A DNA stretch of 64,000 bases from CAWIVH01 sp963839475. GTDB taxonomy: Bacteria; Acidobacteriota; UBA6911. The stretch's first letter is position 1. Each line of letters starts with the position of its first letter. The stretch spans positions 124,001 through 188,000 of the forward strand of contig CAWIVH010000017.1 in the NCBI GenBank assembly GCA_963839475.1, read 5' to 3'. The translations under genes were made by a program, and so were the position numbers. Under the pieces are notes generated by a model. It saw only the letters and a program-made list of their open reading frames with translations, was not told where the DNA came from and did no database searches. Positions 55,260 to 62,621 of this stretch are shown here, piece after piece.

Positions 55260-56174
55260 CTAGAGCCGATATCCTCCCTTGCTATCTTTGGAATCCTCTT
55301 TGGGTAGCTCAATGGATAGGCTCAAAGGCTTTTTGTCGCGCACGATCGACAGTTCGATTTTGCCTCCTTTTTCCACCTTGGATACGGCACGGATGAGATC
55401 TTCGGGGCCGGCAATGGCGGTCTGCCCGGCCTTGGTGATGACGTCGCCCGCCTTTAGTTTTCCCGCAGCGGGAGATCCGGCGGTGACGGATGAAACCAGG
55501 GCGCCCTTTTTCTCAGGCACGCCTAGAAATTCGGCCATTTGGTCGGTAACAGGCTGCAGGGTGACGCCAAGCCGGGGCTTTTCATTGGAATAGACAAAAA
55601 CGCCTTTTTCCGGGGCTTCAAAGCTGTGCATTTCGCCTTCGGGAATGCGGAGACTGTAGCTTCGGGGTGCCGGCGTGCGGAAATCAAAATTTCCGCTTCC
55701 ACCCCAACCAGGCATGATCTCCACGTGTCGCGCTTCGGCATCGTCCCCGGATTCACGCTTCCCGATTTTTGCCGACAGATTCATTTTTTTGCCCTCCCGG
55801 CTGACCACCAGGTCTACTTTTCTACCGATGGGCGTTTCTTTTACCATGCGGCTCAGCTGAACGGCAGAAATTACCGGGATTCCAGCAAATTCCCATATGA
55901 CATCTTTTTCCTGCAAGCCGGCGGATTCGGCCGGGCTTCCCTTCTCGACCCGTTTGACAATGACTCCCCGCTCGCCGGAAAGCTTGTAGGTTGCCAGATT
56001 ATCCGCCGTGACATCTTCCATCTCGATACCGAGGAAGGGGTTATCCGTGTTGACTTCAATCGTCCTGGTAATGACCTTTCTCTGAGCCTGGGCGGGTTTT
56101 TCCGACGCCCAAAAAGCCATGCATGCCGCTGCCAGGACCACCAGAACATTTAACGCAAAAAACTTAGATCTCAT
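55260..56174 (-). CDS. Exported protein with two PDZ domains
   Basis: The 304-residue precursor has a signal peptide ending near residue 30. PDZ1 (about 45-135) has FLGIEMEDV and VEKGSPAESAGLQEKDVI; PDZ2 (about 205-295) has LGVTLQPV and AGSPAAGKLKAGDVITKAG. No trypsin-like protease domain is present, so it is not a complete DegP/DegS. It is divergent from an ECF sigma gene, the setting in which periplasmic PDZ proteins may sense unfolded outer-membrane proteins or guide regulated proteolysis of an anti-sigma factor. That role is an inference. Confidence 0.82.
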   Translation of the reverse strand: MRSKFFALNVLVVLAAACMAFWASEKPAQAQRKVITRTIEVNTDNPFLGIEMEDVTADNLATYKLSGERGVIVKRVEKGSPAESAGLQEKDVIWEFAGIPVISAVQLSRMVKETPIGRKVDLVVSREGKKMNLSAKIGKRESGDDAEARHVEIMPGWGGSGNFDFRTPAPRSYSLRIPEGEMHSFEAPEKGVFVYSNEKPRLGVTLQPVTDQMAEFLGVPEKKGALVSSVTAGSPAAGKLKAGDVITKAGQTAIAGPEDLIRAVSKVEKGGKIELSIVRDKKPLSLSIELPKEDSKDSKGGYRL

Positions 56175-56341
56175 TTTTCCTCCTGCTGCCGTTTTTGTTT
56201 TCCCTCCTCCGGATTCAATCGATTACACGAACATCGTCTGAAGCCGTTCCAAATTTTGAATTTGCCGCAGGCGCATCCAAATTTGGTAGACTGGCGGTGA
56301 ATAATTCTTCGGCCACGGTTTATATTGGCATCGTGGTGACC

Positions 56342-56914
56342 ATGACGCTGACGGATGAAGGATCGGTAATCGAGCGCTGCAAAAAGGGGGATCGCGAAGC
56401 ATTCGCCTCCATAGTGCAGCACTACATGAAGCCGGCCTATTACGTTGCCCTGGGATATGTCGGCAGGCCGGAAGATGCCCTGGACCTTTCCCAGGATGCC
56501 TTCGTCAATGCATTCCGGCACATCAAGCGCTTCGACACCACAAAGAGCTTTTTCCCCTGGTTTTACAGCATCCTGAAAAATCTGTGCATGAACCACCTGC
56601 AACGGATCCGCCGGCGAAAAGAGGACTCCATCGACGAGATGGAAGAAGAAGAAGGCCAGGTGCGGATACCCATTGAAACCGTCGATCCGGAGGATGCGGC
56701 GGTGCAAAAGGACCTCGAGGATAAGATCGGCCAGGCCATGCTCCGGCTTCGTCCTCGGGAGAGGGAAATTATTATTTTGCAGCACTTTCAAGATTATTCT
56801 TACCAGGAAATTGCCAACCTGCTTGGCGTTCCGATCGGCACCGTTATGTCACGCCTTTACAGCGCCCGGCGCTCCCTGCGCCGTGAGTTGGAAAGGCTGG
56901 GAGTAACCTACTAG
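56342..56914 (+). CDS. ECF (RpoE-like) RNA polymerase sigma factor, first module
   Basis: The 190-residue protein has region 2 (AFASIVQHYMKPAYYVALGY, DALDLSQDAFVNAF) and region 4 (RLRPREREIIILQHF, YSYQEIANLLGVPIGTVMSRL). The start at 56342 gives the usual ECF N-terminus; the frame extends to 56195 but that part lacks homology. The next gene, 8 bases on, encodes its likely zinc-finger anti-sigma factor. It is divergent from a PDZ protein. Confidence 0.9.
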   Translation: MTLTDEGSVIERCKKGDREAFASIVQHYMKPAYYVALGYVGRPEDALDLSQDAFVNAFRHIKRFDTTKSFFPWFYSILKNLCMNHLQRIRRRKEDSIDEMEEEEGQVRIPIETVDPEDAAVQKDLEDKIGQAMLRLRPREREIIILQHFQDYSYQEIANLLGVPIGTVMSRLYSARRSLRRELERLGVTY

Positions 56915-56922
56915 AGGCACTC

Positions 56923-57369
56923 ATGGCTGAAGATGCATTCAAATCCCTCCTGATGGGATATATCGACGATGAGTTGACTGAATTGGAAGCCTTTCACATC
57001 GAAGAGCACCTGAAGGAATGCCGCGAATGCGCAAAGGAGCTGGAAGAATTCCGTCGATTGAAGGAGGTAACGCACAATATGCGAGTCTCGACGCCGGACG
57101 ACAAATATTGGGAGATTTACTGGTCCAACATATACAATCGGATCGAACGGCGGGTCGGCTGGATCATGGTTTCCATCGGTTCGATTCTGCTAACCTCCTA
57201 TGCGATCTATTACCTGGTCGCCAGCCTGCTATTCAAAGGGGAAATCCCCCTGGTTGTGCGCATCGGGGTGGTCGTGCTCGTGGTAGGATTCTGCACCTTG
57301 ATCATTTCAGTCCTGAGAGAAAGAATCATTACTTCACGGGGCGACAAGTACGAAAGGATCCAGCGATGA
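56923..57369 (+). CDS. Zinc-finger-type transmembrane anti-sigma factor, first module
   Basis: The 148-residue protein has an N-terminal ZAS-like motif HIEEHLKECRECAKE (H-x3-H-x3-C-x2-C) and two transmembrane segments near residues 86-105 and 114-133. It would hold the preceding sigma factor at the inner membrane. Its stop overlaps the start of a YbjQ-family gene in an ATGA. Confidence 0.85.
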   Translation: MAEDAFKSLLMGYIDDELTELEAFHIEEHLKECRECAKELEEFRRLKEVTHNMRVSTPDDKYWEIYWSNIYNRIERRVGWIMVSIGSILLTSYAIYYLVASLLFKGEIPLVVRIGVVVLVVGFCTLIISVLRERIITSRGDKYERIQR

Positions 57370-57692
57370 TTGTCGTGACCACGGATGCAGTAGCCGGCCG
57401 GAAGATGCTGCGCGCCATCGGTATTGTCAAAGGGAACACGGTCCGCGCATGCCATATCGGTGAAGACATCATGGCCTTTATGAAAAACCTGGTCGGAGGG
57501 GAACTTCCCGAATACAGCAAGGTGATTGCCCAGGCGCGTGAGCAGGCCGTTGACCGGATGATTACCGAAGCGCGCGAGCTGGGGGCCAACGGCGTCGTCG
57601 GGCTGCGGTTTGAGACTTTTTACGTCACGCAGGGCGCCGCTGAAATCATGGCCTACGGCACCGCCGTTGTCTTGGAGGAGACGGGGAGCTGA
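57366..57692 (+). CDS. YbjQ/DUF74-family protein
   Basis: The 108-residue protein has the family core (GRKMLRAIGIVKGNTVRA, ELGANGVVGLRFETF, AEIMAYGTAVVL). YbjQ proteins form pentamers and have been called heavy-metal-binding, but function is unproven. The start at 57366 overlaps the anti-sigma stop, so it belongs to the first sigma module; a longer frame upstream is only the out-of-frame shadow of the anti-sigma gene. Confidence 0.85.
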   Translation: MIVVTTDAVAGRKMLRAIGIVKGNTVRACHIGEDIMAFMKNLVGGELPEYSKVIAQAREQAVDRMITEARELGANGVVGLRFETFYVTQGAAEIMAYGTAVVLEETGS

Positions 57693-57752
57693 TCCATCCC
57701 GGACTCCGAGACCAGCGGTTTCCCTTTTTTATTCATCGCGAAACTTTTTGGA

Positions 57753-58394
57753 GTGCGATGGATCATTTCCTGTGAGCCTCATTTGGCCAAACTGGTGTTG
57801 AGTTCCGACGGATCGAATGCCGATCCGGCGATCCTGGAGGAATGGATCCGGAATGCCAAACAGGGAGACCTGACCGCATTCCGGAAGGTTTACGACCAGT
57901 ATGCCCGGAGAGTGCTCAATTTCATTTACCGGATGATGAATTCGAGCGAAGAGGCGGAGGATCTCATGCAGGAGACCTTCGTTGCGGTTTACAGGAGCCT
58001 GCCTTCGCTGAAAGACGATACGCGCTTCGAGCCCTGGCTTTTTCGCATTGCCAGAAATCTCGTCTACCAGCGGTACAGGAGCAAGCAACCCGAAACCGTC
58101 TCCATAGATGCACAGGACGAGGACGGACAACCCCCGCTTCAGCTCAAGGATACGAGGAAAAACCCGGATGAGGCGTTTCAGGCGGAGGAGTTGGAAGCAG
58201 TGGTTCAAAAGGTGATCCTGCAGCTACCCGAAAAATACAGGGAGGTTTTTGTGCTCTCGGCTCTGCAAAAATTGAGCTACCAAGAAATATCGGAAATCGT
58301 GGGTCGGAGCCTGCCCAGCGTAAAAACCGACATCCACCGCGCCCGGCTGGAGGTCAGGCAACATGTAAAAGATTATCTCAAGGTTTCCAAATGA
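57753..58394 (+). CDS. ECF RNA polymerase sigma factor, second module
   Basis: The protein of up to 213 residues has region 2 (LTAFRKVYDQYARRVLNF, EEAEDLMQETFVAVYRSL) and region 4 (LPEKYREVFVLSAL, LSYQEISEIVGRSLPSVKT). The start is uncertain: a GTG at 57753 heads the frame, and TTG or GTG codons within the next 20 residues are alternatives. Its stop overlaps the next anti-sigma gene by the sequence ATGA. It differs clearly from the first sigma factor, so the two modules are not a recent duplication. Confidence 0.88.
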   Translation: MRWIISCEPHLAKLVLSSDGSNADPAILEEWIRNAKQGDLTAFRKVYDQYARRVLNFIYRMMNSSEEAEDLMQETFVAVYRSLPSLKDDTRFEPWLFRIARNLVYQRYRSKQPETVSIDAQDEDGQPPLQLKDTRKNPDEAFQAEELEAVVQKVILQLPEKYREVFVLSALQKLSYQEISEIVGRSLPSVKTDIHRARLEVRQHVKDYLKVSK

Positions 58395-58945
58395 ACTGCC
58401 AGAAGTGTTCCCAGAACATGAGTGCCTACCTGGACGGCGAGTTGGACACGCAGGCTTCGGGTAGGACTGAGGCTCATCTTTCGTCGTGTGACGCATGCTC
58501 CGCCGAACTTCAAAGCCTGAGGGAATCGGCGCGCTTCATCGAAGCCAACACGGCAGAACCCAGACTTTCACCGGAAACCTGGGTCAAGATTCATGAGCGG
58601 ATTTCGGCCCCGGAAATTCGTGTCGCAAAGCCTCACTGGAGTGAATTTTTCTTCGGGCAGCGCCGACGGTTGATGGGAGCGACGGCTGCCGCGGCGCTGC
58701 TGATATCGGTCGGGATAGGGAGCCTTCTGATTCAGAGGCGGCAAGTCGAGCGAGATGCATTCGCTCTTATGGAGCGCTATTCGCGCATGCGCGATATAGA
58801 GGAACAGTGGCATTTTGCTCAGGAAGAAGACCCTGCCATCGTGCCCCCTGAAGATATTGCAGGTATCACCCCGCCTGCCATCAACCCTTTTGCTGTGGTA
58901 AAGTACGATCCGGATAAAAACCCATTCCGGTCGGAGGAACCATGA
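58391..58945 (+). CDS. Zinc-finger transmembrane anti-sigma factor, second module
   Basis: The 184-residue protein starts MNCQKCSQNMSAYLDGEL and has the H-x3-C-x2-C motif in AHLSSCDACS. One transmembrane segment lies near residues 97-116, followed by a periplasmic tail rich in proline and acidic residues. It would bind the preceding sigma factor. Both its ends overlap neighbouring genes by ATGA, so sigma, anti-sigma and the next gene are one translational unit. Confidence 0.87.
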   Translation: MNCQKCSQNMSAYLDGELDTQASGRTEAHLSSCDACSAELQSLRESARFIEANTAEPRLSPETWVKIHERISAPEIRVAKPHWSEFFFGQRRRLMGATAAAALLISVGIGSLLIQRRQVERDAFALMERYSRMRDIEEQWHFAQEEDPAIVPPEDIAGITPPAINPFAVVKYDPDKNPFRSEEP

Positions 58946-59421
58946 GCCCCCTGTGTCTTCCATCGCGCGCCTCTCGCCTGGCGGTCATGATCGTCGCTCT
59001 TGCTGTTTTGTGGCCGTTCGCATTCTACGCCGCTGTTTTCAGCCGGGGGATGGACAGCACCGGCATGCAGATGGACAAAACCCGCAGCATGGCAGAGTCC
59101 CAGCACGAAATCGTGCTTCTCCTCATCAAGAAAAAGGACTACGAACAGGCGCTGGCTGAAGCTAACAAGATCTTCCAGATGAAATGGCAGCCTGACCAGG
59201 AGCCGCTGCTCTTAAAAGACCTGCTGGTGATCACAGACCAGTTCCTGCATGCGGGACAGGCCGCAACAGGGATTAAATTGATCGAAAGCAATCTCAAAGC
59301 GTTTAAAGCTAACGCCAGCCTGGTGTCGATCTGGAAGGAAAAGGGCTACCTCTATAAAACCATGGGTGACAGCGACCGGGCGCTGGAATGCTTCCGTCAA
59401 GCCCAGAAACTGGAAAAGTAA
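58942..59421 (+). CDS. Membrane-anchored TPR-like protein
   Basis: The 159-residue protein has one N-terminal transmembrane or signal segment (about 14-34). Two or three TPR-like helical pairs follow (DYEQALAEANKIFQM, GDSDRALECFRQAQKLE). It is translationally coupled to the second anti-sigma gene and probably exposes its TPR part to the periplasm, perhaps as a sensor or scaffold for that module. No enzymatic motif is seen. Confidence 0.7.
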   Translation: MSPLCLPSRASRLAVMIVALAVLWPFAFYAAVFSRGMDSTGMQMDKTRSMAESQHEIVLLLIKKKDYEQALAEANKIFQMKWQPDQEPLLLKDLLVITDQFLHAGQAATGIKLIESNLKAFKANASLVSIWKEKGYLYKTMGDSDRALECFRQAQKLEK

Positions 59422-59443
59422 TATTCCCGCCGAAAGGACCCGG

Positions 59444-61069
59444 ATGAAGGAGCAGGATAAGATGGCCGCGGATCGGCTGCGGTCGAAGGGGACGATGACA
59501 AATTCCTCAGGCCGGGATATCCGCCAGGTCTATTCGGAGCGCGACCTTCCAGGATTCCTCGCCGACCGGGATCTCGGAAACCCAGGAGAATTTCCCTTCA
59601 CCCGAGGCGTCTACCGGAACATGTATCGCGGCAAACTCTGGACCATGCGCCAGTTTGCCGGATTCGGAACTGCGGAAGATACCAACCGGCGGTTCCATTA
59701 CCTTCTGGAACAAGGTCAGACAGGTCTGTCAGTAGCTTTCGACTACCCGACACTCTTCGGTTACGACTCAGACAATCCTCTGGCCTTCGGAGAAGTTGGC
59801 CGTTGTGGAGTGGCCATAGATTCCCTTGCCGATATGGAAGCTCTGTTTGCAGGCATCCCTCTGGATAAAGTCACAACATCCATGACGACGAATGCCCCCG
59901 CTTCCATCCTTTGGGGAATGTACCTGGTTGCCGCCGAAAAACAGGGAATCGCATGGAACGCTCTTTCGGGGACGATTCAAAACGATATTCTGAAGGAATA
60001 CATCGCCCAGAAGACCTTCATTTACCCGCCCCGGCCTTCCATGCGGCTGATCACCGACACGCTGGAGTTCGCTACTCGCAACGTTCCCCGCTGGAACACC
60101 ATTTCAGTCAGCGGCTATCACATCCGTGAGGCGGGAGCGACGGCCGCGCAGGAACTGGCCTTCACCTTGCGCGACGGCATTGAATATGTCGAGTACGGCA
60201 TTCGCGCCGGCCTCGACGTGGATCAATTTGCGCCGCGGCTCAGCTTCTTTTTCGACATTCACAACGATTTCTTCGAGGAAATAGCCAAACTAAGGGCGGC
60301 TCGCCGCGTTTGGGCCCGGGTTATGAAGGAGCGGTTTAACGCTCGAGATCCCCGATCCTTGCTTTGCCGCATCCACTGCCAGACCGCCGGGGTCTCTCTG
60401 ACGGCGCAGCAGCCTTATAACAATGTTATTCGCGTGTCATTGCAGGCGCTGGCGGCGGTTTTGGGTGGAACCCAGTCCCTGCACACAAACTCACTCGACG
60501 AAACCCTCGCCTTGCCCAGCGAAAAGGCGGTCACCATCGCCCTGCGCACCCAGCAAATCATTGCCCATGAAAGCGGCGTCGCCGGGCATATCGATCCCCT
60601 GGGTGGATCGTATTTCCTCGAATCCCTGACCAACGAGCTCGAGGCAAGCTGCCTGGACTACATCGAGCGGATTGACAAAATGGGCGGGATGGTTGAAGCC
60701 ATCGAACGGGGCTTTCCGCAACGTGAGATTCAGGATGCAGCGTACCGTTACCAACAGGCGATCGAAAAAAGAGAACAAATCATCGTGGGCGTCAATGATT
60801 TCGTCAGTGAAGACGAAGTCCCGATCGATGTTCTCTTGATGGACGATTCCACCGCCGAAAACCAATGCAGGAAAATCAGGGAGATCCGCGCTTCCAGAGA
60901 CGGCCGCACAGTCCGGAAAAACCTGACCGTCCTGGAGAGCGAAGCTCGAGGCTTCGGAAACCTGATTCCGCCCATTTTGGATTGCATCCGGTCCTATGCA
61001 ACCCTGGGCGAAATGTGCGACACTTTGCGCAGTGTGTTTGGCGAACACCGGGAACCGAATTTCGATTGA
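59444..61069 (+). CDS. Methylmalonyl-CoA mutase, catalytic (large) subunit
   Basis: The 541-residue protein is the N-terminal catalytic barrel of the mutase, with FPFTRGVYRNMYRGKLWTMR, TGLSVAFDYPTLFGYDSD, the substrate-contact string GTIQNDILKEYIAQ and SGYHIREAGATAAQELAF. It interconverts methylmalonyl-CoA and succinyl-CoA with adenosylcobalamin, as in propionate metabolism. The cobalamin-binding domain is missing and is encoded by the gene about 110 bases downstream, the split form found in many bacteria and archaea. The start at 59444 has AAAGGA eight bases upstream; an earlier frame overlaps the TPR gene. No MeaB chaperone gene is visible. Confidence 0.93.
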   Translation: MKEQDKMAADRLRSKGTMTNSSGRDIRQVYSERDLPGFLADRDLGNPGEFPFTRGVYRNMYRGKLWTMRQFAGFGTAEDTNRRFHYLLEQGQTGLSVAFDYPTLFGYDSDNPLAFGEVGRCGVAIDSLADMEALFAGIPLDKVTTSMTTNAPASILWGMYLVAAEKQGIAWNALSGTIQNDILKEYIAQKTFIYPPRPSMRLITDTLEFATRNVPRWNTISVSGYHIREAGATAAQELAFTLRDGIEYVEYGIRAGLDVDQFAPRLSFFFDIHNDFFEEIAKLRAARRVWARVMKERFNARDPRSLLCRIHCQTAGVSLTAQQPYNNVIRVSLQALAAVLGGTQSLHTNSLDETLALPSEKAVTIALRTQQIIAHESGVAGHIDPLGGSYFLESLTNELEASCLDYIERIDKMGGMVEAIERGFPQREIQDAAYRYQQAIEKREQIIVGVNDFVSEDEVPIDVLLMDDSTAENQCRKIREIRASRDGRTVRKNLTVLESEARGFGNLIPPILDCIRSYATLGEMCDTLRSVFGEHREPNFD

Positions 61070-61181
61070 GGCACAAATAAAAAATCGAACCGCGAAGGGC
61101 TCAAAGACAGTGAGGTCGTTCGTGCAGACAGAACCGCGGGGCGTGATTTAGGCTTAATATCCCATCCTAGGAAAGATGATT

Positions 61182-61580
61182 ATGAACGAAAGGCGGATTC
61201 GAATTCTGATCGCCAAGCCTGGCCTGGACGGGCACGACCGGGGCGCGAAGGTCATAGCAAGGGCGCTGCGCGACGCGGGCATGGAAGTCATTTACACCGG
61301 CCTGCGCCAGACCCCCGAGCAGATAGTCAATGCAGCCCTGCAGGAGGATGTCGACGCGATCGGGCTTTCCATACTGTCCGGCGCGCATATGCATCTTTTC
61401 CCGCAAATCATGCAAATGAGACGGGAAAAGAAACTGGATGACGTCATCGTTTTCGCAGGAGGCATCATCCCCGACCAGGACATCCTCCGTCTCAAAGAAA
61501 TCGGTGTGGCCGAAGTGTTCCCCCCCGGGAGTTCCCTGGAGGAAATCGTCTCGTTCGTGAAGGAACACGTTCGGCGGTAG
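61182..61580 (+). CDS. Methylmalonyl-CoA mutase, cobalamin-binding (small) subunit
   Basis: The roughly 132-residue protein has the base-off/His-on motif PGLDGHDRGAKV (DxHxxG), then SILSGAHMHLFP and FAGGIIPDQD. These are all typical of the B12-binding domain of the mutase. It completes the enzyme encoded by the upstream gene. Of the two nearby ATGs, 61182 is preferred because AGGAAAG is then nine bases away, but 61176 is possible. Confidence 0.92.
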   Translation: MNERRIRILIAKPGLDGHDRGAKVIARALRDAGMEVIYTGLRQTPEQIVNAALQEDVDAIGLSILSGAHMHLFPQIMQMRREKKLDDVIVFAGGIIPDQDILRLKEIGVAEVFPPGSSLEEIVSFVKEHVRR

Positions 61581-61856
61581 AGCACTGCAGTGCGTGCGCA
61601 CGCCCGTCGTTCATTTTCAACAACTCAAAAGACGGCCCGGTAGTGACTGTTTTTTTCAAGCTTTTCCTTGGGATTCGAATTCCTGGCAATAACCCGGCTC
61701 AGGAAGCGCGACCGCGGCATTGGCGCGGAAAATGCCGCAGACCCTCCCATCCAGGTTTTGCCCGATAGCCGGGATTTGCATTGGGATTCTCGAAATTCGA
61801 CTCGAAACTCACCCACAGACAATTTTATGTAAAGTTCAACATCCATTGAGTTATTT
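61581..61856. other. Intergenic region with two adjoining palindromes
   Basis: Directly after the small mutase subunit stop, GCACTGCAGTGC (61582-61593) and CGTGCGCACG (61593-61602) are perfect palindromes that share a base. Neither is followed by a T-tract, so a classical terminator is doubtful. The rest of the stretch holds no gene. Confidence 0.45.
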
Positions 61857-61877
61857 GCACATTTATTGTGCTATACT
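61857..61877 (+). promoter_or_regulatory. Palindromic operator and -10 element of the toxin-antitoxin pair
   Basis: GCACA-TTTAT-TGTGC (61857-61871) is a perfect inverted repeat, directly abutting TATACT (61872-61877), a good -10 element 23 bases before the antitoxin start. Such palindromes over the promoter are the usual site of autorepression by VapB-type antitoxins. No clear -35 element is seen. Confidence 0.6.
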
Positions 61878-61900
61878 TTTTATGTGCATTGGAGGAACTC

Positions 61901-62131
61901 GTGAGCAAGAATGTTACATTGCGGCTGGATGAAGCGGTTTTGCGCAAGGCCAGACACGCGGCGGTCGAGCGTGACCAGTCTCTTTCGGAATGGATTGCCG
62001 AAGTAGTCACACACGCCGCCTCCAAGACGGATTGTACGCAGAGAGCGAAAGAGATGGCCCTTCAAAGAATGGGCAAGGGTTTGCGCCTGGGAGGCTCGCC
62101 TCTTTCGAGGGAAAAAGCCCATGAGCGTTGA
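61901..62131 (+). CDS. Antitoxin of a VapBC-type pair (ribbon-helix-helix type)
   Basis: The 76-residue protein starts SKNVTLRLDEAVLRKARHAA, a CopG-like ribbon-helix-helix pattern, and has a flexible basic C-terminus likely to bind the toxin. The GTG start is supported by GGAGG seven bases upstream. It overlaps the toxin gene by 11 bases, the normal coupling for such pairs, and is preceded by a palindrome over its promoter. Confidence 0.82.
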   Translation: MSKNVTLRLDEAVLRKARHAAVERDQSLSEWIAEVVTHAASKTDCTQRAKEMALQRMGKGLRLGGSPLSREKAHER

Positions 62132-62567
62132 TCAGGTTTTTGTTGACACCAACATCCTCGTTTACGCATATGACCTGGATGCCGGAGAGAAACATCGGAT
62201 TGCGAAGGATAAAGTATCCTCCCTGTGGCATCGTGAACTTCTGCCAAGCATCAGCGTCCAGGTCCTGCAGGAATTTTACGTAAATCTCATCAGGAAAAAG
62301 ATTGCTGCGGAAATTGCCAGAGATATCGTAAGTCATTACCTCGAATGGGATGTGATCGACAATGACCGATTCTTATTCATCGAAGGGCTCCGATGGAAGG
62401 AGAAGTGGAAATTGTCCTATTGGGACGCATTAATTCTTGCAGCCGCGAAGAAAGCAAGAGCCAAAGAAGTCTGGAGCGAAAATCTCGCTTCTGGCCACAA
62501 ATATGATGGCATTGTAGTGCTGAATCCCCTGATCCCGCCCAATTCCGGCTTCTCGCGGAGATCTTGA
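62121..62567 (+). CDS. PIN-domain toxin (VapC type)
   Basis: The 148-residue protein begins VFVDTNILVYAYD with the first acidic PIN residue. It continues with QVLQEFYVNL (Glu) and YWDALILAAA (Asp), the expected metal-binding set for a ribonuclease. The late segment SENLASGHKYDGIVVLNP is typical, although the final acidic residue of the SEDL motif is Asn here. The toxin would cleave RNA, often tRNA, when the antitoxin is lost. The last residues are followed by a convergent hydrolase gene. Confidence 0.85.
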   Translation: MSVDQVFVDTNILVYAYDLDAGEKHRIAKDKVSSLWHRELLPSISVQVLQEFYVNLIRKKIAAEIARDIVSHYLEWDVIDNDRFLFIEGLRWKEKWKLSYWDALILAAAKKARAKEVWSENLASGHKYDGIVVLNPLIPPNSGFSRRS

Positions 62568-62621
62568 CGCAGCGAAAAAGGAATCGCCCACACTCTGAAG
62601 CCGGTATAACAATTCCGCCGG

